This document shows, piece after piece, positions 1-5,340 of a stretch of 14,977 nt of DNA. The DNA lies in contig JAZNVH010000020.1 of assembly GCA_045592745.1 (NCBI GenBank), positions 1 through 14,977 on the forward strand, given 5' to 3'. Positions within the stretch are counted from its first letter, which is position 1. Each line of letters opens with the position of its first letter. The notes beneath the pieces were generated by a model. The model was given only the letters and a program-made list of their open reading frames with translations. It was not told the origin of the DNA and made no database searches. The DNA comes from Aphodoplasma sp045592745 (GTDB taxonomy: Bacteria; Bacillota; Clostridia; UBA1381; UMGS1253). The position numbers were made by a program, and so were the translations under genes.

Positions 1-480
<480 letters not shown>

Positions 481-564
481 AGAAGGTTAAGGAGAATATA
501 TGAAGTAAAGGTAGAGTTACTTTAAGAATTGTTCAGTTTTGAAGGTGTGATAAACATCTGAAAA

Positions 565-682
565 ATCCGGTGACGATAGCGAAGAGGATCCACCCGTACC
601 CATGCCGAACACGGAAGTTAAGCTCTTTAGCGTCGATGGTACTTGGTGGGTGACTGCCCGGGAAAGTAGAGAGTTGCCGGAA
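565..682 (+). rRNA. rrf: 5S ribosomal RNA
   Basis: The stretch has the conserved 5S core CCGAACACGGAAGTTAAG and the late-gene GGTGGGTGACTGCCCGGGA segment. The ends pair as expected for helix I: TCCGGT at 566-571 faces GCCGGA at 676-681. The length of about 118 is normal. It lies 84 bases after the 23S end, as in a standard rRNA operon. The boundaries are good to within a couple of bases. Confidence 0.95.
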
Positions 683-691
683 CAAAGCAGA

Positions 692-717
692 CTGTGCCTG
701 ACAAAAGTCAGGCACAG
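692..717 (+). other. Stem-loop after 5S rRNA (processing signal or weak terminator)
   Basis: CTGTGCCTGAC (692-702) and GTCAGGCACAG (707-717) form a perfect 11-bp stem with an AAAA loop. The downstream tract ATTTGGCTTTAT is poor in T runs, so this could be an RNase processing hairpin between 5S and the tRNAs or a leaky terminator. The stem is visible; the role is inferred. Confidence 0.6.
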
Positions 718-744
718 ATTTGGCTTTATATGAAAACGAAATAT

Positions 745-782
745 TCCTCAATAGCTCAGTCGGTAGAGCATGCGGCTGTTAA
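745..782 (+). pseudogene. tRNA-Asn 5' fragment (acceptor, D and 5' anticodon arm only)
   Basis: These 38 bases are identical to positions 1-38 of the intact tRNA-Asn at 952-1027, including TCCTCAA, the D arm and the anticodon loop up to CTGTTAA. With four upstream bases the direct repeat is 42 bp (741-782 and 948-989). After TTAA the sequence diverges: there is no CCGCA to close the anticodon stem and no TTGAGGA to close the acceptor stem within the next 165 bases. No functional tRNA can therefore be read here. It is either a partial duplication, a tRNA disrupted by an insertion, or an assembly chimera between rRNA operons. Confidence 0.8.
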
Positions 783-923
783 GCAAAGGGAACCGAGCCC
801 GAGCGCTGCCGGTGGCAGAAGGAGCGAGGGCGCAGGGTTGTGCCGTGGTCGACAGGCAGCGAGGAGGTTTAGCTCCGAAGATGAATGTCGGGAACCACAA
901 ACGGACCGTTGGTGTAACCAACG
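783..923 (+). other. GC-rich structured segment of unknown class between tRNA-Asn copies
   Basis: The segment is about 69% G+C over 791-870 by hand count, against clearly AT-rich flanks. Several stems can be drawn: CTGCC (806-810) with GGCAG (814-818); GTGGT-CGACA (845-854) with TGTCG-GGA-ACCAC (886-898), ten pairs with a three-base bulge; inside it GGAG (863-866) with CTCC (873-876); and CGTTGG (907-912) with CCAACG (918-923). The last includes the same GTTGG/CCAAC stem as the T arm of the intact tRNA-Asn. No protein reading frame with a ribosome site is seen. I do not recognise the RNA family. The structure suggests a conserved RNA or an insert in a degenerate tRNA, but this is inference from folding by eye. 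Confidence 0.45.
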
Positions 924-951
924 ACAGAAAAAAGAACAAAAGTTAATATAT

Positions 952-1027
952 TCCTCAATAGCTCAGTCGGTAGAGCATGCGGCTGTTAACCGCAGGGTCG
1001 TTGGTTCGAGCCCAACTTGAGGAGCCA
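952..1027 (+). tRNA. tRNA-Asn (anticodon GTT)
   Basis: A complete cloverleaf: acceptor TCCTCAA (952-958) with TTGAGGA (1017-1023); D stem GCTC/GAGC; anticodon stem TGCGG/CCGCA around loop CTGTTAA with anticodon GTT at 985-987; T arm GTTGG-TTCGAGC-CCAAC; discriminator G1024; genomically encoded CCA at 1025-1027. It follows 5S rRNA and is probably transcribed with the rRNA operon. A strong terminator begins three bases after the gene. Confidence 0.97.
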
Positions 1028-1029
1028 TG

Positions 1030-1063
1030 AAAAAAGGCGCGCAGATTGCGTGCCTTTTTTCTT
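1030..1063 (+). terminator. Rho-independent terminator of the rRNA/tRNA operon
   Basis: Stem of 13 pairs, 1030-1042 with 1048-1060 (A6-GGCGCGC against GCGTGCC-T6, one G-T pair), loop AGATT, ending in a T run. It begins three bases after the tRNA-Asn CCA. Confidence 0.93.
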
Positions 1064-1095
1064 TTCTATTAGTATGAGCATGAATCAACAATTCA

Positions 1096-1141
1096 AACGG
1101 CAAACAACCGCATGTGCGGCGTTAACCAAAGGGGCCGTTGC
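1096..1141 (+). repeat. Degenerate tRNA-Asn anticodon/T-arm remnant
   Basis: From 1110 the sequence GCATGTGCGGC-GTTAACC-AAAGGGG-CCGTTG lines up with the middle of the intact tRNA-Asn (975-1003: GCATGCGGCTGTTAACC-GCAGGG-TCGTTG) with a few gaps and changes. It shares CAAAGGG in place of CGCAGGG with the broken copy at 784-790. AACGGC (1096-1101) can pair with GCCGTT (1134-1139) around a small CCGC-ATGT-GCGG hairpin, so the remnant could still fold. It has no acceptor stem. I read it as an old tRNA-derived remnant; chance similarity is possible because the region is short. Confidence 0.45.
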
Positions 1142-1192
1142 CTAGACCTGAATCCTGTGAGCAAAAACAAATACGGAAGGATTTGGGATGTG

Positions 1193-1221
1193 TTGCAATT
1201 TTTAAAAATATGTGCTATAAT
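1193..1221 (+). promoter_or_regulatory. Sigma-A promoter with extended -10 for the GH26 lipoprotein
   Basis: TTGCAA (1193-1198), a 17-bp spacer, then TATAAT (1216-1221) preceded by TGC, an extended -10. Transcription would start near 1228, leaving a short leader of about 24 bases before the ATG at 1252. Confidence 0.85.
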
Positions 1222-1251
1222 ACTACCATTAAATACGAGGAGATTCTTTTT

Positions 1252-2742
1252 ATGTTATCCAAAATTTTGTCCATAATAATTAGTATTTCATTTGTTTTCG
1301 CAGGTTGTATGGGGACAGCCCGGCCGGGAGAAGAAAACCTTGAAAGATATTATATAGAGGATGGCGTTTTATACAATAATGAACAAGGTTACTCCTTTTC
1401 TGTGCCGGATAATTTCTTGCTGAATGAAGAATTTTATCCCAATAATTTAAGGCTGGAGAGTAAAGACACCGTTATTGAGATATATTCTTATGAAGCAGGC
1501 AGCAGAGAGCAGGGCGCTGCTTTTGTGGGCTATACCAATCAGGCAATTACTAACAATAAAGTTGATTACTCTGATGTGAAAACTTTAAAAAAAGGAAAGG
1601 CTGATATTTTAATTTGGTCAAGAGATAAACTTTCACGCATACAAAATGATAAAAATCATTATATGAAGATAGATATTTCCAAAGGGCTTAATATCTATAC
1701 TGTTTTTGTTAAGTCAAGCAGCAAATTAGACAATTATAAAGATTATGTAAAAAGATTTAAGACTATACCGAAAAAGGATGTTTATGACACAGTAATTAAC
1801 GTGAAGACAAAATCCGGCAGATTATTTAATGAAGAAACAACCAGATTCTATAATGATTATTTCTTAAACTCCGACAAAATTTCCTGGGGTATTTTTCACC
1901 CCAAGTATATGAAAAACGACAGCTTAAAAGACTTTGAAAATAAGATTGCACATAATTTTGAATTTGCTTTGTGGTATACGGCGTTTTGTAAAGAATATAA
2001 CCCTGAAGAGATGAGAAGTTTTTTAGATAAAGCATATGCCGATGAAAAAATTGTTGAGATGACATTGCAACCAAACCTTGAACATGAAGCAGGTAATGAT
2101 CTGTTCAGGGTTCTGGATGGCTATTATGATGAATTTTTGGATGCTTATGCAAAGGATATGGTTGATTTCGGACACCCTGTATTATTTAGATTTGCCAACG
2201 AGATGAATGGGGATTGGTGCGAATATTCAGGTTATCAAATGTCGTTAGACACAGAATTATATCGAGAAATGTATAAGTATGTTTACAGTTTTTTTGAGAA
2301 AAATAATGCTGACAATGTTATTTGGATTTGGAATCCTAATGGAAAATCCTTCCCCGATTTTAATTGGAATATGGAAGATATGTATTATCCGGGTGATGTG
2401 TATGTAGATGTGCTTGGTTTAACACTGTATAATACTGGCAATTTCTACGAAGGGGAAACCTGGATTGAATTTAAGGATTTGTATACACCTTTATATGAAA
2501 ATTCTATGAAAAAGTATAATATGCCGTTCATGATAACCGAGTTTTCTTGTGCAAGAGCAGGGGGGAACAAAGAAGAATGGACAAAAGCTATGCTGTCTGA
2601 GATAGAAAATTACAAAAATATAAAAGTTGCGGTATGGTGGAATGGTGCAGATTATACAACAGATGGCGAAATCTCAAGGGCATATTTTATAGATGACAGC
2701 GAAGAAATGGTAAACATTTTCAAAGACTATTTTAATAAATAA
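1252..2742 (+). CDS. GH26-type glycoside hydrolase lipoprotein (beta-mannanase-like)
   Basis: A 496-residue protein exported and lipid-anchored on the cell surface, probably cleaving beta-1,4-mannan or a related polysaccharide. Residues 1-18 are a hydrophobic signal peptide ending in the lipobox FAGC, with Cys19 the lipidated residue. A middle region to about residue 165 is not recognised. The C-terminal half carries the GH26 pattern: FRFANEMNGDW with acid/base Glu317, and PFMITEFS with candidate nucleophile Glu430. The usual HHEMNG histidine pair is replaced by FAN, so substrate choice may differ from classic mannanases. ATG 1252 is chosen because GAGGAG lies 7-12 bases upstream and it starts exactly at the signal peptide; an upstream TTG at 1138 would precede the promoter. 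It is a single-gene unit. GH26-like fold: fairly sure; substrate: unsure. Confidence 0.8.
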   Translation: MLSKILSIIISISFVFAGCMGTARPGEENLERYYIEDGVLYNNEQGYSFSVPDNFLLNEEFYPNNLRLESKDTVIEIYSYEAGSREQGAAFVGYTNQAITNNKVDYSDVKTLKKGKADILIWSRDKLSRIQNDKNHYMKIDISKGLNIYTVFVKSSSKLDNYKDYVKRFKTIPKKDVYDTVINVKTKSGRLFNEETTRFYNDYFLNSDKISWGIFHPKYMKNDSLKDFENKIAHNFEFALWYTAFCKEYNPEEMRSFLDKAYADEKIVEMTLQPNLEHEAGNDLFRVLDGYYDEFLDAYAKDMVDFGHPVLFRFANEMNGDWCEYSGYQMSLDTELYREMYKYVYSFFEKNNADNVIWIWNPNGKSFPDFNWNMEDMYYPGDVYVDVLGLTLYNTGNFYEGETWIEFKDLYTPLYENSMKKYNMPFMITEFSCARAGGNKEEWTKAMLSEIENYKNIKVAVWWNGADYTTDGEISRAYFIDDSEEMVNIFKDYFNK

Positions 2743-2823
2743 ACAGTGAAAATTGAATGCTTTTGTAGACACTTTTTCGCTTTGTGCAAATACAGCTAAC
2801 CCATTCGAATTTTCCAAGATAAA

Positions 2824-2855
2824 AAGACACCTTCAAGGGTGTCTTGTTTGTTTTG
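2824..2855 (+). terminator. Terminator after the GH26 gene
   Basis: AAGACACC (2824-2831) and GGTGTCTT (2838-2845) make an 8-bp stem with a 6-base loop, followed by GTTTGTTTTG. It lies 81 bases after the stop; the bases between (2743-2823) show no gene. From 2846 to 2941 I see only a 12-bp palindrome AAATTGCAATTT at 2925-2936. Confidence 0.75.
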
Positions 2856-2941
2856 ATCTGGAATTAATAAAAACAATTTGCCAACAAAAAGCAAGACACA
2901 AAATGGTTTTGGATCAGACAATATAAATTGCAATTTGTTTA

Positions 2942-3154
2942 TTACAATTGGGTGACTTCATTATTAAACAATTCTTCGATAGGCACACCAAGAATTTTTG
3001 CTATAACATAAAGTTCCCTATCGGTTGCACTGCGTATCTGTCCTTCAAGCTTTGAATAACTAGTAGGATTTATATCGCAACCCATAATTTGAATTTGGGC
3101 AATAAAGTCTTTTTGTTTAATTCCCTTTTCCTTTCTTAATTGCTCTATAAGCAA
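2942..3154 (-). CDS. XRE/Cro-family helix-turn-helix regulator, 5' end possibly rearranged
   Basis: A 70-residue protein that is almost entirely one HTH_3 domain: LRKEKGIKQKDFIAQ forms the first helices, NPTSYSKLEGQIRSATDRELYVIAKIL the recognition helix and following helices, and GVPIEELF the usual end. It should bind DNA as a dimer and probably controls a nearby gene. The start is unusual: the only workable codon is TTG at 3154, with no convincing ribosome site in front and a stop ten codons upstream. The TTG lies inside another short reading frame (3117-3224) that has a good start. The domain is intact, so it may be translated by coupling or reinitiation, or the gene may have lost its own start in a deletion. 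Confidence 0.7.
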   Translation of the reverse strand: MLIEQLRKEKGIKQKDFIAQIQIMGCDINPTSYSKLEGQIRSATDRELYVIAKILGVPIEELFNNEVTQL

Positions 3155-3224
3155 AATGAAATAGCGTGCCTAAAACAAAAACAAATATTATTCCTGCAAT
3201 CATATATGCTTTTAAATTTTTCAT
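3117..3224 (-). pseudogene. Short membrane-protein fragment (DUF6512-like N terminus) overlapping the XRE gene
   Basis: A 35-codon frame with ATG at 3224 and GGTGAT eight bases upstream. Residues 1-26 are Lys-rich and then hydrophobic (AYMIAGIIFVFVLGTLFHF), which from memory resembles the first transmembrane helix of DUF6512-type membrane proteins; those are usually well over 100 residues and continue with an EW-GNN segment. Here that continuation is missing and the frame runs into the start of the XRE gene (RAIKKGKGN, then stop). The frame overlaps the XRE gene by 38 bases in another register. I read it as a truncated gene fused to a neighbour by deletion. An alternative is a genuine small membrane protein translated together with the regulator. 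Confidence 0.5.
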
Positions 3225-3274
3225 AATATCACCAAAATATAATATGATAAAAGGGCGCAAAATATGCTATAAAC

Positions 3275-3303
3275 TTGACAAAAAGCGCTAAAAATGATAC
3301 TAT
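3275..3303 (+). promoter_or_regulatory. Promoter of the cupin pseudogene
   Basis: TTGACA (3275-3280), a 17-bp spacer and TACTAT (3298-3303), followed by AAAGGTG as a ribosome site just before the ATG at 3337. The signal is intact although the gene is broken. Confidence 0.75.
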
Positions 3304-3336
3304 CTTTTAGAAATAAAAATAAAAAAAGGTGCTTTT

Positions 3337-4064
3337 ATGAATTACATAAAGATAAATACAAACCTTGGCAAAACCACAGAGTTTATGTAGGGCGAAATTG
3401 ATACTGTAAAAGTTTTTTGTCATAACTTAAAGAAAGATGAAAAGCTGTTTTTAGAGAAAAAACAAAACTGTGCGCGTATGCTTTTTGTTGTTTTGGGTGG
3501 TGCAAAATTTGAGACAGACGGAGTGTCTTATGAGCATAATGACAAGGCTTTATTTATTCCAAAACCCGACACTTCATTCGAAATTGTGGGCATAAACGAT
3601 GTTGCTGTTTTGGAAATACAAATAGAGCTTACAGCTGATGAGCACGATGAGCTTTTGTCAAGAAGCAGTGATTTCCTGATTTCAAAGGCGTATGATGCTT
3701 TTCCAAAATATAAAGAGGACTGCAAAAGTGAAAAAACTATCAGCAGAATGATTGTTGATGCGGATATTTTGCCACGTTTTGGCATGGGTAGCGTTGAAAC
3801 CTACGGCGATGACAGAGTGGAAAAACATACTCATCCATGCGTTGAACAGCTTTTCTTTAATTTTGAAGAAAGCAATATGATGTTGAGATTGACGAGGATG
3901 ATTTTCCGATAGATGCCAGCACAATTATGCATATTCCGCTTGGAAGCGACCACGGCGTGCGAGTAGACGCGCCATATCATATGCATTATCTGTGGATGGA
4001 TTTTGTTATAGACGAAGACGGTAATCAATATCTTAAAGACGCACATCAGATTATTGATGAATAA
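3337..4064 (+). pseudogene. Double-cupin protein, broken by an in-frame TAG and a frameshift
   Basis: The ancestral product was about 242 residues: start at ATG 3337 with ribosome site AAAGGTG. The first lesion is a TAG at 3388-3390 (codon 18). The same frame continues open to 3912 and would encode a first cupin half (MLFVVLGGAKFETDGVSY, FIPKPDTSFEIVG) and the start of a second, with the metal-binding motif EKHTHPCVEQLFF. Near 3877-3878 one base is missing: the rest (DVEIDEDDFPIDAST, HIPLGSDHGV, HYLWMDFV, ending HQIIDE) is read one frame back to TAA 4062-4064. Two independent lesions argue for a recent pseudogene. The role is unknown; metal-binding cupins include sugar isomerases and dioxygenases. 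An internal start at 3478 would give a 144-residue fragment, probably not functional. Confidence 0.8.
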
Positions 4065-4202
4065 TAGCCTGCCTCCTTATCAGAATTTTTTGTAATTAAT
4101 TTTTTGAATAATTTTCCTTGTTTATTATTTAAAAAATTTACATATACTTATTGTGACAAAGCAATAAACATATTGATTACAAAAAAAATGGAGGTAGTAA
4201 AC

Positions 4203-4430
4203 ATGGCAATAATTGATACAATTGCACTTATACTTGTTATAGTTGGCGGACTTAACTGGGGTTCGATAGGAATTTTCGGCACAGACGTTGTCGCAATGCT
4301 TTTTGGAGGACAGTTGTCGGCGATTTCAAGAGTGATATATACACTCGTCGGACTTGGTGCTTTGTGGTCTATAACAATATTGTTTAAAGACAAGACTACA
4401 GATACTGCTGCGCACCACCACGCAAGATAA
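4203..4430 (+). CDS. DUF378 family small membrane protein
   Basis: A 75-residue protein with two predicted transmembrane segments: residues about 3-22 (IDTIALILVIVGGLNWG) and about 40-60 (ISRVIYTLVGLGALWSITIL). The GGLNWGSIGIFGTDVV and SRVIYTLVGLGALW signatures fit the DUF378 family, whose function is not known. ATG 4203 is chosen because GGAGG sits at 4190-4194; the frame can be extended back to a TTG at 4104 but without a ribosome site. The C terminus is short and polar and ends in a His run (HHH-AR), which is unremarkable for length but could bind metal. It is a single-gene unit followed by a terminator. Family assignment is firm, biological role unknown. Confidence 0.88.
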   Translation: MAIIDTIALILVIVGGLNWGSIGIFGTDVVAMLFGGQLSAISRVIYTLVGLGALWSITILFKDKTTDTAAHHHAR

Positions 4431-4446
4431 AAAAGTTATAAACGCG

Positions 4447-4479
4447 AAATCCGCTCTTTGTGGAGCGGATTTGTTTTTT
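4447..4479 (+). terminator. Terminator after the DUF378 gene
   Basis: AAATCCGCTC (4447-4456) pairs with GAGCGGATTT (4463-4472), 10 bp with a 6-base loop, then GTTTTTT. It begins 16 bases after the stop codon. Confidence 0.9.
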
Positions 4480-4568
4480 AGTATGTCAATAAAAAAGCGT
4501 ATATTATTAATATTTTAGCATAATATATAATATATAACAATTTATTTTAATGTTTTTTAAATTTGGTC

Positions 4569-4597
4569 TTTACAAACGCTGTTTTCTGTGTTATAAT
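4569..4597 (+). promoter_or_regulatory. Promoter of tRNA-fMet
   Basis: TTTACA (4569-4574), a 17-bp spacer, then TATAAT (4592-4597). The tRNA begins 20 bases after the -10 box. The AT-rich stretch 4480-4568 shows no gene. Confidence 0.85.
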
Positions 4598-4616
4598 AAT
4601 CGAGTAAATTAAATAT

Positions 4617-4692
<76 letters not shown>

Positions 4693-4693
<1 letters not shown>

Positions 4694-4733
4694 AAACAAA
4701 AATCCTGTCGAAAGATAGGATTTTTGTTTTGTA
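4693..4733 (+). terminator. Terminator of tRNA-fMet
   Basis: A 17-bp stem, 4693-4709 with 4714-4730 (AAAACAAAAATCCTGTC against GATAGGATTTTTGTTTT, one G-T pair), closed by a GAAA tetraloop. Its first base is the last A of the tRNA CCA. A nearly identical hairpin recurs at 5304-5333. Confidence 0.9.
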
Positions 4734-4737
4734 TTAT

Positions 4738-4842
4738 TCATTTTTCATTATTCAATATTCATCATTCATTAAGTTTGACAGGATTTTTTAATGAATAATG
4801 AATGATGAAGCCGCTCCGCTGATGAATAATTAATAATTATGG
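4738..4842. repeat. ATTCAT-rich palindromic intergenic repeat
   Basis: Short ATTCATTATTCA-type units on the left and TGAATAATGAATGATGAA units on the right form an inverted repeat: TTCATCATTCATT (4758-4770) against AATGAATGATGAA (4797-4809). A GC-rich core GCCGCTCCGCT (about 4810-4820) follows, then TGATGAATAATTAATAATTATGG. This look, ATGAATAATGAATGATG next to GCCGCTCCGC, resembles dispersed small repeats I recall from clostridial genomes. Only one copy is in the window, so the repeat status is inferred. Confidence 0.5.
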
Positions 4843-4843
4843 C

Positions 4844-4870
4844 AGCTTTGCTTATGCAAAGTTTTTATTT
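4844..4870 (+). terminator. Possible terminator reading rightward into the XRE gene
   Basis: CTTTGC (4846-4851) and GCAAAG (4856-4861) with loop TTAT, followed by TTTTTATTT. The stem is only 6-8 bp. It overlaps the last bases of the opposing XRE gene and would stop transcripts coming from the left. Confidence 0.4.
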
Positions 4871-5089
4871 AGACGAATTTCGTGGGTATGGCTCTTTTTC
4901 GTCTGTTAAACCTGCCAAATAGTCCATGCTTGTATCAAGCGCTATTGCAAGTTTTCGGCATTGTTCAAAAGTATAATATCTTTTTCCGTTTTCTAATTTG
5001 GAATAGTCGCTTTGGTCAATACCTGTTAACATTTGCATTTTTATTTGCGTATAACCTTTTTTTATACGCAGTTCTTTTAATTTGTTCAT
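4865..5089 (-). CDS. XRE-family helix-turn-helix regulator
   Basis: A 74-residue protein consisting of one HTH_3 domain at residues 3-62: LKELRIKKGYTQIKMQMLTG, IDQSDYSKLENGKRYYTF (recognition helix) and QCRKLAIALDTSMDYLAGLTD. It is a likely dimeric repressor resembling phage and small-element regulators. ATG at 5089 has GGTGAT eight bases upstream. It diverges from a 48-residue gene across an 86-base intergenic region with two palindromes (5112-5151) that cover the opposite promoter. It therefore probably represses the small gene and itself. Family certain; target inferred from position. The C-terminal tail EKEPYPRNSSK is short and polar. Confidence 0.88.
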   Translation of the reverse strand: MNKLKELRIKKGYTQIKMQMLTGIDQSDYSKLENGKRYYTFEQCRKLAIALDTSMDYLAGLTDEKEPYPRNSSK

Positions 5090-5111
5090 TTATACATCAC
5101 CAATTAATATT

Positions 5112-5151
5112 ATGGCAAATTTCCCTATTGTAATTATGGTTAAATTGACCT
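5112..5151. promoter_or_regulatory. Paired operator-like sites for the XRE repressor
   Basis: Two related imperfect palindromes: ATGGCAAATTTCCCT (5112-5126) and ATGGTTAAATTGACCT (5136-5151), 24 bases apart in the same orientation. The second can be written GGT-TAAATTG-ACC. They flank the -35 and touch the -10 of the rightward promoter, as expected for a repressor. No binding data; inferred from sequence and position. Confidence 0.5.
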
Positions 5152-5156
5152 ATAAT
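5128..5156 (+). promoter_or_regulatory. Promoter of the 48-residue gene
   Basis: TTGTAA (5128-5133), a 17-bp spacer and TATAAT (5151-5156). The start point would be near 5163, giving a very short leader that contains the ribosome site. Confidence 0.75.
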
Positions 5157-5175
5157 AATATCGGGAGGTGATATT

Positions 5176-5322
5176 ATGCCTGATTACAAAACTATGTACC
5201 TCGAATTATACAATTCAGTTACTGATGCAATTGAAATATTGCAAAAAGCTCAAATAAAAGCTGAAGAAACTTATGTTAATTCTTCCGAAAACGAAGGGAA
5301 AGAAAAAAATCCTATCGAATGA
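5176..5322 (+). CDS. Small acidic protein paired with an XRE regulator
   Basis: A 48-residue protein. The start at ATG 5176 is supported by a very strong ribosome site, GGGAGGTGAT, five bases upstream, and by the promoter at 5128-5156. The first 32 residues (MPDYKTMYLELYNSVTDAIE, then ILQKAQIKAEE) look like an amphipathic, probably coiled-coil, helix; the tail is polar and charged (SSENEGKEKNPIE). There is no signal peptide or membrane segment. Similar short proteins beginning MPDYK-MY-LFN-VTD next to XRE genes are, as I recall, common in clostridia and their mobile elements; their function is not known. The stop codon TGA (5320-5322) lies inside the terminator hairpin. It is probably repressed by the divergent XRE protein. 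Confidence 0.8.
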   Translation: MPDYKTMYLELYNSVTDAIEILQKAQIKAEETYVNSSENEGKEKNPIE

Positions 5323-5333
5323 TAGGATTTTTT
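5304..5333. terminator. Bidirectional terminator between the small gene and sipL
   Basis: AAAAAATCCTATC (5304-5316) pairs perfectly with GATAGGATTTTTT (5321-5333), 13 bp with loop GAAT. There are T runs on both strands (seven T when read leftward), so it serves the rightward small gene and the leftward sipL, whose stop is eight bases away. Confidence 0.9.
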
Positions 5334-5340
5334 ATATTCT

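Noticed and set aside
783..906. A group I intron interrupting tRNA-Asn
   Set aside because: The insert is too short, no group I core is seen, and the sequence downstream of it does not restore the 3' half of the tRNA before a complete new copy begins.
694..1020. A 108-codon frame across the post-5S region
   Set aside because: It runs through two copies of tRNA-Asn sequence and has no ribosome site; the repeated peptide only reflects the tRNA duplication.
1138..1251. N-terminal extension of the GH26 protein from TTG 1138
   Set aside because: This part precedes and contains the promoter; the ATG at 1252 has a ribosome site and begins the signal peptide.
3388..3390. Recoding of TAG (for example pyrrolysine) in the cupin gene
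   Set aside because: A separate frameshift in the same gene makes simple decay the better explanation, and no other gene in the window uses in-frame TAG.
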